Origin: Agrococcus beijingensis
GTDB taxonomy: Bacteria; Actinomycetota; Actinomycetes; Actinomycetales; Microbacteriaceae
Direction of reading: 5' to 3'
Length of the DNA: 64,000 bases
Assembly (NCBI RefSeq): GCF_030758955.1
Contig: NZ_CP132360.1
Span: forward strand, 1,343,777-1,407,776
Shown here: positions 16,989 to 26,642 of the stretch, in pieces
How positions within the stretch are numbered: position 1 is the first letter of the stretch
Layout: each line of letters starts with the position of its first letter
Translations under genes and position numbers: made by a program
Notes under the pieces: generated by a model
Databases searched by the model: none
What the model saw: the letters and a program-made list of their open reading frames with translations, nothing else
What the model was told of the DNA's origin: nothing

Positions 16989-18592
16989 GTCGGCTTCGCC
17001 GCGTTGATCGGGTCGTTCGCGTCGACCGCGCCGTCGGCCAGGCCGACGCTGAACTGCACCATCATGTCGTGGTCCTCGTGCGGCAGGTTGTGGCAGTGCA
17101 CCATGTACTTGCCGCGGTGCGGACCGAACTTCATCAACAGCCGCACGGTCTCCCCCTCGCCCACGTACACGACGTCCTTGGGCCCGACCTCGTACGGGAA
17201 CGGCGCTCTGCCGTTGCGACTGAGGATCTGGAAGTCGACCAGGTGGGTGTGGATCGGGTGGAACCAGCCGCCCGAGCTGTTCTCGAACTCCCAGATCTCC
17301 GTGGCGCCGAGCTCGGGATTGGCGATCACGTTGCGGAACCCGCTCGCCACCACCCCCGCCCAGGTGCCGGCGGCGGCGGTCTCGCCGATCCTCCAGACGT
17401 TGGTGACATCGTCGCGCTTCACGCGCCACCTGCGGGTCTTGGTCGACTGCGCCTGCGTCAGCGACATCACCTCGCTGGCCGCCAGCGTGGTGGGGATGGT
17501 GTTCCAGGTGGGGTCGCTGGTGTCCACCGGGGCACCGACGACGTCGAACGCCATGATCTTGTTCGTGTTGTCGAAGTCGCGGTTGTTCTCGTTGGAGAGG
17601 TTGCGCAGCTCGATCCGCTTGCCGACCGCGTACTTGCGGAAGTCGATCAGCACCTCGTAGCGCTCTGCGCTGGCGTGCCGCCAGCTGACCACGCTCTGCG
17701 CCTTCGGCATCAGGCCGCCGTCGGTCGCCACGATCGTGACGGCGTCACCGGTGCTCAGCATCGGTCGCAGCGAGCGCGAGATGCAGGCGTTGAGGATGCG
17801 GAAGCGGTAGATGCGCCGCTGCACCTTCATCACCGGCCACGGCTTGCCGTTGACCAGCATCACGTCGCCCCAGAGCCCCGACTGCTCACGGTCGTCGTAG
17901 GCGAGGGTGCCGTTCGCGGCGAAGATGGCATCGCTGACCGTCATCGCCACGTCGAAGGCGCCCTGCGGCAGCAGCTGGCGCTCCTGCGGGTCGTGGATGT
18001 GGTACTGCGCCGCGAGCCCGGCATAGACGTTCAGCGCCGTGTTGTGCACGGCGTGGTCGTGGTACCAGAGCGTTCTCGCCGCCTGGAAGTTCGGGTACTT
18101 GTAGTCCTTCCTGAACCCCTGCTGGGAGACGTCGCTCGCGTAGCCGTCGAACTGCGGCAGCGAGGCCGAGCCGTGCAGGTGGGTCGAGATCGACAGCAGG
18201 TGGTCGTCGATCGGATGCTTCGCGGGCAGCTGGTTGCGCATCCGCAGCACGGCCTTCGTGCCCCGCTCGACCTTGATGGTCGGGCCCGGGAAGGTGCCGT
18301 TGTACGACAGGATCGGCGTCCTGAGGCGCGGCAGGATTGCGGCGCTCGCCGCCATCGCGGTCACCAGGTACGAGTTGACGGGGGCGCCGTCCGCCGGGTC
18401 GATGCCCGTCTGATAGGGCTGCAGCAGGGGCGCTTGAGAGAAGGCCGTCTGGTACGGCCGCGGCATGTCGCGATCGCTCAGGCGGCTCGCAGAACTCGCG
18501 CCGACGGTGCTGAGCGGCAGCGCCAGCGCGCCGGCCGCGCCGATCACGCCGAGCCCGCCGAGTGCCAGGAACTGGCGTCGTGAAACTGACAT
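16970..18592 (-). CDS. Tat-exported multicopper oxidase (CotA/bilirubin-oxidase/phenoxazinone-synthase type)
   Basis: 540-residue exported copper enzyme. The twin-arginine signal SRRQFLAL and the hydrophobic stretch to about residue 32 indicate Tat export, folded and probably copper-loaded. All four copper-ligand clusters are present: STHLHGS near residue 137, WYHDHAVH near 175, HPIHTHL near 455 and HCHNLPHEDHD near 510. One-electron oxidation of phenols, bilirubin-like compounds or metal ions with O2 reduction is the family activity. Substrate unknown; no laccase-type Met-rich insert is seen, which argues against a dedicated cuprous oxidase. GAGGAGG site before ATG 18592. Preceded by a SARP gene and followed by an overlapping signal peptidase. 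Confidence 0.93.
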   Translation of the reverse strand: MSVSRRQFLALGGLGVIGAAGALALPLSTVGASSASRLSDRDMPRPYQTAFSQAPLLQPYQTGIDPADGAPVNSYLVTAMAASAAILPRLRTPILSYNGTFPGPTIKVERGTKAVLRMRNQLPAKHPIDDHLLSISTHLHGSASLPQFDGYASDVSQQGFRKDYKYPNFQAARTLWYHDHAVHNTALNVYAGLAAQYHIHDPQERQLLPQGAFDVAMTVSDAIFAANGTLAYDDREQSGLWGDVMLVNGKPWPVMKVQRRIYRFRILNACISRSLRPMLSTGDAVTIVATDGGLMPKAQSVVSWRHASAERYEVLIDFRKYAVGKRIELRNLSNENNRDFDNTNKIMAFDVVGAPVDTSDPTWNTIPTTLAASEVMSLTQAQSTKTRRWRVKRDDVTNVWRIGETAAAGTWAGVVASGFRNVIANPELGATEIWEFENSSGGWFHPIHTHLVDFQILSRNGRAPFPYEVGPKDVVYVGEGETVRLLMKFGPHRGKYMVHCHNLPHEDHDMMVQFSVGLADGAVDANDPINAAKPTWDDGL

Positions 18593-18816
18593 GGGGTGCC
18601 TCCTCGCACCTGGGAACACCCAGAGGATGACGTGCGGTGCTTGGAAAAACCCTGTTACGAAAGTGGATGGCGCGGCGTCGGGTTCAGAGCTTCCGCGGCC
18701 GGGGTACAGGCGCGACGGGACGCGCCCGCGAGCCGGCCCACGGCATCCGCGATCTCGCCGTCCTCGCCGGTCTGCAGGCAGGATCGACGGGTCGGCCGAG
18801 CGCCGACCTGTCGGAG
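18593..18816. other. Intergenic region between SARP regulator and multicopper oxidase
   Basis: 224 bp with no convincing gene. It presumably holds the oxidase promoter. SARP proteins usually bind direct heptamer repeats near -35, but I could not pick out a clear pair by eye. Confidence 0.3.
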
Positions 18817-19767
18817 TCAGGCGGCCTGAGTGGCGCGGCGCAGGAACGCCGTCAGCACATCGCCCGCCTGCCGGACCGCTTCGCCGATGCGAGCCTCCAG
18901 CGGCTCTGCGTCGAAGTCGGGCTCGGCGCTGCGCACCAGCTGGTCGTTCAGCACGAGCAGCGCCGACACCGCATAGGACAGCTCGCCCTGGCCTGCGGCA
19001 GTGGCGTTCAGCAGCCGGGCGTGCGCCGCGCGCAGCGCGGAGCTCGGCTCGCAGCCGAGCTCGCTGTCGAAGCGCTGCCGGCAGCGATCGTAGGCCCGCA
19101 GCCCCTCGGCGCACTGCCCGCTCCGCTCGAGCGCGACGATCAGCGCCGTCCACGCGCCTTCGTGCAGCGGGTCGTCCATGAGGGCCTGGTTGGCCCAGTC
19201 GGCCGCGTCGGCATGGGCGCCGATGGCGAGCGCCGACTCCGCCGCGAGCACGCGTGCCGCCGTGACGTCATCCGCGTGACGGGTGCGCTCCTCCGCGGCC
19301 CAGGACGGGCGCAGCTCGTCGCCCAGCAGCGGCCCGGTCGCCAGGGCAAGCGCCTCGACGACCAGCGGGTAGGCGACGGCCGGCTCGGCGCGTTGGGCGC
19401 AGCGCAGCAGGGAGTCGAAGCGCGCCAGGTCGAGATCGACCAGCGAGATGTCGATCAGGTAGCCGCCCGTGGTGGTGCGCAGCGGCCCGGACTTTCCCCG
19501 GGCGGGCTGCAGGTGCCGCCGCAGCACGCTCACATAGCTCTCGAGGGTCGACCGCGCCTCCTTGGGCGCCCTGTCGCCCCACAGCAGCTCGATCAGCACG
19601 TCCTTCGAGACCGGGGCGCCGCGTCGGAGCAGCAGGATCTCGAGGATCTGGCGCGGCTTGGGTCCGCCCAGATGGGCACCCAGTGCGATGCCGTCGCGGC
19701 GCACCACGAGCGGGCCGATCATGCTGACCGACAGTCGAGCCGGTTCGTCGACGGGACGGGTGTTCAT
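18817..19767 (-). CDS. SARP-family transcriptional activator (BTAD domain)
   Basis: 316-residue regulator. N-terminal ~100 residues form an OmpR-like winged helix (LSVSMIGPLVVRRDG, KPRQILEILLLRRGAPVSKDVL, STLESYVSVLRRHL). Residues ~110-260 are the bacterial transcriptional activation domain with TPR-like helices (EGAWTALIVALERSGQCAEGLRAYDRCRQ, ELGCEPSSALR). A C-terminal extension has no extra domain. SARPs usually activate secondary-metabolite operons; here no biosynthetic cluster is present, and the nearest downstream target is the multicopper oxidase-signal peptidase pair on the same strand. ATG 19767 is preceded by AGGGGG; an upstream in-frame start at 19827 is less likely. Confidence 0.9.
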   Translation of the reverse strand: MNTRPVDEPARLSVSMIGPLVVRRDGIALGAHLGGPKPRQILEILLLRRGAPVSKDVLIELLWGDRAPKEARSTLESYVSVLRRHLQPARGKSGPLRTTTGGYLIDISLVDLDLARFDSLLRCAQRAEPAVAYPLVVEALALATGPLLGDELRPSWAAEERTRHADDVTAARVLAAESALAIGAHADAADWANQALMDDPLHEGAWTALIVALERSGQCAEGLRAYDRCRQRFDSELGCEPSSALRAAHARLLNATAAGQGELSYAVSALLVLNDQLVRSAEPDFDAEPLEARIGEAVRQAGDVLTAFLRRATQAA

Positions 19768-19885
19768 CGTGCCCCCTGGGGGTGAGGTCTGATGAACACA
19801 TTCTTCCGGGCTGCTCGGCGTCGGCAAAGGCTCCCGGCGTCAGGAAAGGCTCAGTACGAGGGCCGCCAGCGGCCCAAGAATTGGG

Positions 19886-20476
19886 TCAACGGTCGGCGGT
19901 GTGGTGCTTGACGCCCAAGGCCAGCCGGCCGCCGTCCTCGCCCTCGAGCGTGAGCTCCACCGCCTGGTTGGGGATCTCGAAGACGAGCGTCGCGGCGAGC
20001 ACCTCGCCCTGCCGAGCCTCATAGACCCCCGGCGAGGCCCACAGCGGGCTGACACGGCCGGCCCCCAGCCCGAGGATCGTGTAGTCGTCGGCGGAGAACG
20101 CGATGCCGTCCTCGCCGAGCGCCGTCAGCTCCAGCAGGATGCGGACCCGGTGCGAGCCTTCTGCCGGGGCATCCGTGAGCACCGCAGGCGCGTCGTCCGG
20201 CAGCCAGCCGTCGGTCTCGAGCGGGATGATCCCGTTGACGCGCGCCACGCCGCCCGGCAGCTCGGTCACGGCCCCGAGCAGGGCGATCGGCTCGCTCTTG
20301 GCCGAGAGGTCGGCGTACACCGCCAGGCCCGCGCCGATCAGCACGGTGAGGGCGATGGCGAGCAGGACTCGCGGGCGGCGCAGCCGCTCGATCAGGGTGG
20401 GTCGAGCCGGCGCGGCGTCGCGCTCCTGAGGCTCGGTGTCGTTCGGAAGCGTCGATCCGGCGGCAGGGAGGGCCAT
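19886..20476 (-). CDS. Membrane-anchored exported protein of unknown function
   Basis: 196 residues. A ~35-residue charged cytoplasmic N-terminus, one membrane helix (VLLAIALTVLIGAGLAVYA, residues ~38-56) and a C-terminal extracytoplasmic beta-rich domain (RVRILLELTALGEDGIAFS, LEGEDGGRLALGVK). The outer part resembles immunoglobulin-like stress or telomere-type DUF4352 folds, but I cannot assign it. It lies in the same-strand run as the SARP regulator and multicopper oxidase and may belong to that exported system. CATGGT lies six bases before ATG 20476, the leaderless pattern. Confidence 0.65.
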   Translation of the reverse strand: MALPAAGSTLPNDTEPQERDAAPARPTLIERLRRPRVLLAIALTVLIGAGLAVYADLSAKSEPIALLGAVTELPGGVARVNGIIPLETDGWLPDDAPAVLTDAPAEGSHRVRILLELTALGEDGIAFSADDYTILGLGAGRVSPLWASPGVYEARQGEVLAATLVFEIPNQAVELTLEGEDGGRLALGVKHHTADR

Positions 20477-20542
20477 GCGGTCACCATGGGGGGCGGGCCT
20501 TGGGAAAAGCCTGTTCCGGCAGACGCGCGAGGGCTTGCGCTC

Positions 20543-21064
20543 CTAGCTCGAGCGGATGTCCCACACATGGTGCTCGAGGTCGTGCAGCGCGTAGACGAGC
20601 AGCGTCTCGACCGTGAAGACCGAACCGTTGGAGCGCCTGCCGGGCCGTTCCCACGCGTCTGACGGCACCGCATCCGCCGCATTCGCGAGGCTGGTGGCGG
20701 CGAGGTCGACCTCGGCGGCCACGTGCTCGGGCCGCTGGCTGGCGTAGTCGCCGTCGACCGCCGCCTGATCCTGGTCCCAGCTCGCGAACTCGGGATCGTC
20801 GGCGGCGAGCAGCTGCTCGAGCCGGCCCTGCATCACGCGGCACACGTCGCGCACGTGCGCCGCGTACTCGAGCGGCGACCAGGTCGCGTCGTCGGGGCGC
20901 TCGGTCACGCGCTCGCCGTGCATGCGCTGGTGCATGGCGGCGGCGGCATGGCGGATGCGCCTGCCGAGATCGTCGCGGTCGACCTCGAGCGGGTCGAAGC
21001 CGCACTCGGGGCAGCGCTCGTGGAGCACCCAGGTCCAGTCCTTGGTGTCGGGCTCGATCGGCAT
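20543..21064 (-). CDS. DinB-like metal-binding four-helix protein
   Basis: 173-residue cytosolic protein of the DinB/YfiT superfamily. The expected three His ligands are visible: YAAHVRD near residue 66 and HDLEHHVWD near residue 165 at the end of the last helix. The N-terminus carries a CPECGF pair, unusual for the family and perhaps a second metal site. Actinobacterial members include mycothiol-dependent transferases, so a thiol-transfer role is possible but unproven. CAGAGT lies six bases upstream of ATG 21064 (leaderless pattern). First gene of a minus-strand run. Confidence 0.8.
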   Translation of the reverse strand: MPIEPDTKDWTWVLHERCPECGFDPLEVDRDDLGRRIRHAAAAMHQRMHGERVTERPDDATWSPLEYAAHVRDVCRVMQGRLEQLLAADDPEFASWDQDQAAVDGDYASQRPEHVAAEVDLAATSLANAADAVPSDAWERPGRRSNGSVFTVETLLVYALHDLEHHVWDIRSS

Positions 21065-21419
21065 GGCTCCACTCTGCCACGCCCGCGAAAAGCCGCACGG
21101 CGCGGCTGCGGCGGCTGCACAGCGGTCGCTGACGACCGCGTGCCCCTCGCCGGGAGAGCGCGCGCGGCTGTCCTATGATGGCTTGGGTTGCAGGCCTGCA
21201 CATGCCGACCGGGCTTGCCCAGCAGCCCCGAGCGAGCCCAGCGCCCGACCGATGCGCGCCGGGACGGATCGGACAGCGTGCGGCAGCCCGAGGCCATCGA
21301 ACCAGGAGCAGAACCATGTCGCATGTGGCGGGCGCCGTGAGCCGCCCCCGATGCACCCGGCACCAGCCTCGGGCTGCAAGCCGTCGTCGGGCTGTCGCAC
21401 CGAACCGCGAGCCTGAGCG
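21065..21419. other. 355-bp intergenic region without a gene
   Basis: Separates divergent genes. The only notable site is TATGAT at 21174-21179 on the plus strand, a good -10 hexamer without a clear -35. If used, the CtaG-like gene would have a ~240-base leader. I see no convincing stable hairpin or reading frame. Base composition falls here toward that of the mercury locus. Confidence 0.3.
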
Positions 21420-22379
21420 ATGAGCTCCTCCGACGCCGGGCAGCTGCTGCCCCCCAGCTTCGAGCAGTTCCTGCTCCCGGGGCCTTCGACCGTGTCTCTG
21501 CTGCCGGTGGTCTCGGTGCTGCTCGCCATCGCCTACACCGCGGGGATCATGCGGTTGCGGCGGCAGGGACAGCGCTGGCCGTGGTGGCGCACCGCGTGCT
21601 TCCTGCTCGCTTGCCTGCTGATGGCAGTGGTCACCGGGGCGCAGATCGACGCGTATGGCCAGCTCATGTTCTCGATCTTCATGTTCCAGCAGCTCGCGCT
21701 GATGATGGTGATCGCCCCGCTGCTCGTCCTCGGATCTCCGGGGACCCTGCTGCTGCGAGCCACGCCACGCCGCGGCTTCGGAAGGACGGTGCTCCGGGTC
21801 GCGCTGTGCGGACTGCGATCGAGAGCGGCTCGGTTCGCGCTGCATCCGGCGCTGGTCATCCCGTTGATGCTGCTGTGCTTCTTCGGGCTCTACGCCGGTG
21901 GAGTCGCGGATGTGCTGCTGCGCTCCCCGATCGGCCACATCGTCCTCGAAGTCGTGTTCCTCGTCGTCGGGATCCTGATCACCGCGCCACTGGTCTCATC
22001 CGATCCGCTTCCGCGGCGAACCTCCTACCCGAGTCGGATGTTCGGCATCTTCCTCGAGATGCAGGTGCACGCCGCGTTCGGGCTCGTGACGCTGTTCTCC
22101 GCCACGCCGATCGTCCGCTACTTCGCCACGGCGCCTCCAGAGTCGTGGGAGGTGGATCCGGTTCGCGACCAGGGAATAGCGGGGATCCTGGCGTGGACCT
22201 TCGGGGAGCTGCCGCTGCTCGCATTGCTGGTCGTGACGCTGGCGCGATGGCAGCGCCGCGACAGGACGCGGGCGAGGGCGGCCCAGGACAGCTCCGATGC
22301 CGAGACGGACGCGTACAACGAGTACCTGCTGCAGATGCAGCAGCGCGCTCAGGACAGCGAAGGCGACCGGCGGAGCTGA
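21420..22379 (+). CDS. CtaG-like (caa3_CtaG) membrane protein lacking the signature histidines
   Basis: 319-residue membrane protein with about seven helices and the overall plan of caa3_CtaG proteins, which help insert copper into cytochrome oxidase in Gram-positives. The segment that normally reads HMxQH before the third helix is here FSIFMFQQLALMM, so both conserved His are replaced by Phe and Gln. The following APLLVLGSPGTLLLRA and HPALVIPLML parts match. Loss of putative copper ligands suggests a divergent role. It converges with merA and shares the lower GC of that locus, so it may be part of a transferred metal-resistance segment. No clear ribosome site. Confidence 0.75.
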   Translation: MSSSDAGQLLPPSFEQFLLPGPSTVSLLPVVSVLLAIAYTAGIMRLRRQGQRWPWWRTACFLLACLLMAVVTGAQIDAYGQLMFSIFMFQQLALMMVIAPLLVLGSPGTLLLRATPRRGFGRTVLRVALCGLRSRAARFALHPALVIPLMLLCFFGLYAGGVADVLLRSPIGHIVLEVVFLVVGILITAPLVSSDPLPRRTSYPSRMFGIFLEMQVHAAFGLVTLFSATPIVRYFATAPPESWEVDPVRDQGIAGILAWTFGELPLLALLVVTLARWQRRDRTRARAAQDSSDAETDAYNEYLLQMQQRAQDSEGDRRS

Positions 22380-22417
22380 GCAGGGTCGAGCTGCAGCGAT
22401 ACGTCGATGCGGCGCCG

Positions 22418-23794
22418 TCAGGCGCAGCACGAGGTGGGCAACTCGTTGCGGAAGAGATTCGCGGTGAGGCGGATGCCTTCGGCCATGGTGAGGTACGGCG
22501 CCCAGATGTCCGCGAGCTGCGTGACGGTGAATCCCGCGGTGATCGCGTAGGTCGCCGCCAGCATCAGCTCACCGGCAGTCTCGGCCAGGGCGTGGACGCC
22601 GAGCACCTTGCCGCTGTCGGCATCGGCGACGATCTTGATGCCGCCGCGGGTGTCGTGGTTGGCGATGGCTCGTGGCACGTCCGCCAGGCTCAGGTAGCGG
22701 CATGCGCACCGGTGACCCGCCGCGATCGCTTGGGCTTCGGTGAGGCCGGCGGAGGCGAGCTGTGGTGACGTGAACAGCACTTGCGGAAGACCGGTGCAGT
22801 CGACGCGATCACGATGGCCCAGCGCGTTGCGGGCCGCGACCCTGCCGGCCATCGCCGCGACGTAGACGTACTGCGGCGCAGCGGTGACATCGCCGGCTGC
22901 GAACACGGCCGGGTTCGTCGTCCGCTGCCGATCGTCGACGCGGATGAAGCCGCGGTCATCGGTCGCAATGCCTGCAGCGACGAGATCGAGCTGGTCGCTG
23001 CGAGGCACGCGCCCGGTCGCGACGAGGACGCGTTCTGCGACGACAGTCCTGCCCGATCGAGTGCTCACCTCCACTGCGCTGTGACGCCGCGCGAAACTGA
23101 TGGCGCGATCCTCGATGACGGTGATGCCCTCGGAGCGGAAGGCATCGCGAAGCTCGGAGGAGAGCTCGGGCTCGGCGTGCGGGGCCAGCCGCCCGACGAT
23201 CGACACGGCGACGCCGAGACGAGCGAAGAGCTGCGCCTGCTCCATGCCGACGTAGCCGCCGCCGATCACGACCAGCGAGGTGGGGAGCTCGGTGAGCTCC
23301 ATCGCCGTGGTGGAGGTGAGATGGTCGACCTCCTCGATGCCCGGTAGCGCGGGAATGTGCGGAGCGGCTCCGGTGGCGATCAGATACGAGCTGGCGCGAA
23401 GCGGCTGCCCGTCGACGTGCAGGGTCCGGGGGTCTGCGAACCTCGCTGCTCCATGGAGGACGCCGAAGCCGTACGCGTCGGCGATGTCGGCGTACTTCGT
23501 CTGGCGGAGCACGCCGACCAGCTCGTCCTTCTGCTGCACGAGTGCGCTGACATCGACCATCGAGGCCGAGGTCGGTGCGCCGGGGAACGGACTCGCGAGT
23601 GCGGCATGGCGCGCATGCGCGGCAGCGAGCAGAGTCTTCGAGGGCACGCAGCCGACGTTCACGCAGGTGCCGCCCAGGACGCCCGACTCGATCGCGACCA
23701 CGCTCGCTCCTTCGAGCCGAGCATGGATCGCCGCGGACATCGCTGCCCCGCCCGTGCCGATCACCGCCAGGTCGAGTGCGTTGCCATCAGTCAT
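22418..23794 (-). CDS. merA: Mercuric reductase
   Basis: Cytosolic FAD disulfide oxidoreductase reducing Hg(II) to volatile Hg(0) with NADPH. 458 residues. Present are the FAD site VIGTGGAAMSAA, the redox pair in GGTCVNVGCVPSK near residue 43, the nucleotide site VVIGGGYVGMEQAQ and the C-terminal vicinal Cys pair (TSCCA), which separates MerA from lipoamide dehydrogenases. The N-terminal heavy-metal-associated (NmerA) domain is absent, a common short form. GAGGAG site before ATG 23794. Divergent from merR. No merT/P/C transporter lies in the window, so uptake would rely on other routes. GC is lower than neighbours, suggesting acquisition by transfer. Confidence 0.95.
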   Translation of the reverse strand: MTDGNALDLAVIGTGGAAMSAAIHARLEGASVVAIESGVLGGTCVNVGCVPSKTLLAAAHARHAALASPFPGAPTSASMVDVSALVQQKDELVGVLRQTKYADIADAYGFGVLHGAARFADPRTLHVDGQPLRASSYLIATGAAPHIPALPGIEEVDHLTSTTAMELTELPTSLVVIGGGYVGMEQAQLFARLGVAVSIVGRLAPHAEPELSSELRDAFRSEGITVIEDRAISFARRHSAVEVSTRSGRTVVAERVLVATGRVPRSDQLDLVAAGIATDDRGFIRVDDRQRTTNPAVFAAGDVTAAPQYVYVAAMAGRVAARNALGHRDRVDCTGLPQVLFTSPQLASAGLTEAQAIAAGHRCACRYLSLADVPRAIANHDTRGGIKIVADADSGKVLGVHALAETAGELMLAATYAITAGFTVTQLADIWAPYLTMAEGIRLTANLFRNELPTSCCA

Positions 23795-23841
23795 CGCGGT
23801 CTCCTCCTCAGCCCGACCGCCCGTGTGCGGCCTGACCGCCA

Positions 23842-23872
23842 GCATGGACCTTGAAGTACGGTTGAAGGTCAA
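23842..23872 (-). promoter_or_regulatory. mer promoter/operator
   Basis: Dyad GACCTT-n12-AAGGTC type at 23847-23870 between divergent merA and merR. On the minus strand it lies between -35 TTGACC (23872-23867) and a -10-like CCATGC (23847-23842) with a 19-base spacer. That over-long spacer is the hallmark of MerR-family promoters, which the regulator untwists on metal binding. Confidence 0.8.
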
Positions 23873-23893
23873 GGGCGTCGTCGGAGGTGCAGG

Positions 23894-24283
23894 ATGCGGA
23901 TCGGAGAGCTGGCAGCGAGGACGCGGATGGCGCCATCGACGCTGCGGTACTACGAGCAGCGCGGACTGCTGCGCCCACCCGAGCGCACACCGGCGGGGTA
24001 CCGCAGCTACGGCGACGAGGCGGCGCAGCGCTTGGAGTTCATCGAGCGGGCTCGCGCCGCCGGACTCACGCTCACACAGATCGCGCAGATCCTCGGCATT
24101 CGCGACTCAGGCGCTTCGCCGTGCGCGCATGTGCAGGGTCTCCTCGATCGCCGAATCGTCGAGATCGATGAGCAGCTCGCGCAGCTCGCGCTGCTGCGCG
24201 CGAGCATCGCCGAACTCAGCGCCCGCGCGGAACAGGTGCAGCCGGAGGCGTGCACACCTGAGTCGATCTGCAGCTACCTCTGA
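23894..24283 (+). CDS. merR: MerR-family mercury-responsive regulator
   Basis: 129-residue dimeric regulator. Residues 1-~40 are the MerR winged helix (MRIGELAARTRMAPSTLRYY, GYRSYGDEA), followed by the dimer helix and a short metal loop. Cys residues occur in SPCAHV near position 77 and in EACTPESICSYL at the C-terminus. Three Cys in this arrangement match mercury-binding MerR rather than SoxR or CueR. It should repress and activate the divergent merA promoter. GGAGG site before ATG. Confidence 0.92.
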   Translation: MRIGELAARTRMAPSTLRYYEQRGLLRPPERTPAGYRSYGDEAAQRLEFIERARAAGLTLTQIAQILGIRDSGASPCAHVQGLLDRRIVEIDEQLAQLALLRASIAELSARAEQVQPEACTPESICSYL

Positions 24284-24409
24284 CATTCACCGGGCTCACT
24301 CCTGCGAGCGCGGCAGCTGTCATGTTCGTGGAATGCGTCGCGCTCCGCGCGATGGCGGTCCTGCCGTCTGCGTCGAGCGCCCGACGCTCTCAAGACGCCG
24401 CCATCCCGT

Positions 24410-24464
24410 TTGCATGAGACGGTGGCTCGCCATAGTGTATTCCTGAACGATCGGTCACTAATTC
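24410..24464 (+). promoter_or_regulatory. paaJ promoter with PaaR-type operator
   Basis: Candidate -35 TTGCAT (24410-24415) and -10 TAGTGT (24433-24438), 17-base spacer. Immediately downstream, 24443-24464 is a 22-bp sequence identical except for one base (A for T) to the site between paaI and paaA at 35966-35987. The core GAACGATCGGT is a partial palindrome. Placement over the start site fits repression by the TetR protein encoded at 33433-34044. Confidence 0.75.
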
Positions 24465-24505
24465 GGTGACGCCGCGATCGGAGCGACGACGGAGTCAGGA
24501 GCACC

Positions 24506-25690
<1,185 letters not shown>

Positions 25691-25707
25691 TGCCGCCGCG
25701 CAAGGTT

Positions 25708-25770
25708 CTCAACGTGCCAGGTGCGTGCTCGGCGCGATATATCGATCGAACGCACACCTGGCACGTTGAG
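25708..25770. repeat. 63-bp palindromic repeat, family A copy 1
   Basis: CTCAACGTGCCAGGTG at 25708-25723 is perfectly inverted at 25755-25770; the middle contains the small palindrome CGATATATCG. A second 63-bp copy lies at 43662-43724 and the two agree at about 48 of 63 positions, with compensating changes in the centre. It lies in the 94-bp gap between paaJ and paaF. Confidence 0.9.
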
Positions 25771-25784
25771 ATCGGGGCGACGGC

Positions 25785-26642
25785 ATGACCGGCGCCTCGC
25801 TGTGGGTCGTCGACCGCGGCAGCCACCTGCTCGCGACCCTCAACCGGCCCGAGAAGCGCAACGCGATCGACCGCGACCTCATCGACTCGCTGCACCTGCT
25901 GTGCGCGCGGCTCGAGGTCGAGCGGCGCACGCTCGTGCTCACCGGGTCGGGCGGCGACTTCGCGGCCGGCGCCGACATCGCCCAGCTGCGCGAGCGGGGC
26001 GCGACCGAGGCGCTCGCGGGCATCAACACGCGCGCGTTCCAGCGGGTGCGCGCGCTGCCGATGCCCGTGATCGCGGTGCTCGACGGCTACGCGCTGGGCG
26101 GCGGCGCCGAGCTCGCCTACGCGGCCGACATCCGCATCGCCACGCCGACCCTGAGGATCGGCAACCCCGAGACCGGGCTCGGCATCATCGCCGCGGCCGG
26201 CGCGACGTGGCGCCTGCAGGAGATCGTCGGCGACGCCCTCGCCGCCGAGATGCTGCTGACCGGGCGGCTGCTGGGTGCTGACGAGGCGCTGGCGGCAGGG
26301 CTCGTCACCGCGGTGCTCGAGCCCGAGGCGGCGCTCGCGAAGGCGGTCGAGCTGGCCGAGCGCATCGCGGGGCTCGACCCGGCGGCGACGCAGGCGACGA
26401 AGCGCGCGCTGCAGGCACCCGCGAGCGCGCACCCCGAGATCGACCTCGCCGAGCAGGCGGTGCTGTTCGAGAGCCCCGAGAAGCATCGCCGCATGACGGC
26501 GTTCCTCGAGCGCCGCAGCCGCGCTGCAGCAGATACCGACGCCGGGCGCGGCGACCGACCGGCGGCATCGAGCGCACCGGCCGACGCCGAGCACGGCGAT
26601 GCGGCCGCCGTCCGCGAGCCCCGACGCGAGGAGACCCCGTGA
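25785..26642 (+). CDS. paaF: Enoyl-CoA hydratase, phenylacetate pathway (PaaF-type)
   Basis: Crotonase-fold hydratase of 285 residues, about 25 longer than usual because of an Ala/Asp-rich C-terminal tail. Oxyanion-hole segments GSGGDFAAGADIAQL near residue 62 and YALGGGAELAYAADIRIA near 105, and the catalytic Glu region GNPETGLGIIAAAG near 125 are present. In the pathway PaaF hydrates 2,3-dehydroadipyl-CoA. The stop overlaps the GTG of paaH (GTGA), so the two are translationally coupled. Start is the first ATG after the palindrome; ribosome site weak. Confidence 0.88.
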   Translation: MTGASLWVVDRGSHLLATLNRPEKRNAIDRDLIDSLHLLCARLEVERRTLVLTGSGGDFAAGADIAQLRERGATEALAGINTRAFQRVRALPMPVIAVLDGYALGGGAELAYAADIRIATPTLRIGNPETGLGIIAAAGATWRLQEIVGDALAAEMLLTGRLLGADEALAAGLVTAVLEPEAALAKAVELAERIAGLDPAATQATKRALQAPASAHPEIDLAEQAVLFESPEKHRRMTAFLERRSRAAADTDAGRGDRPAASSAPADAEHGDAAAVREPRREETP

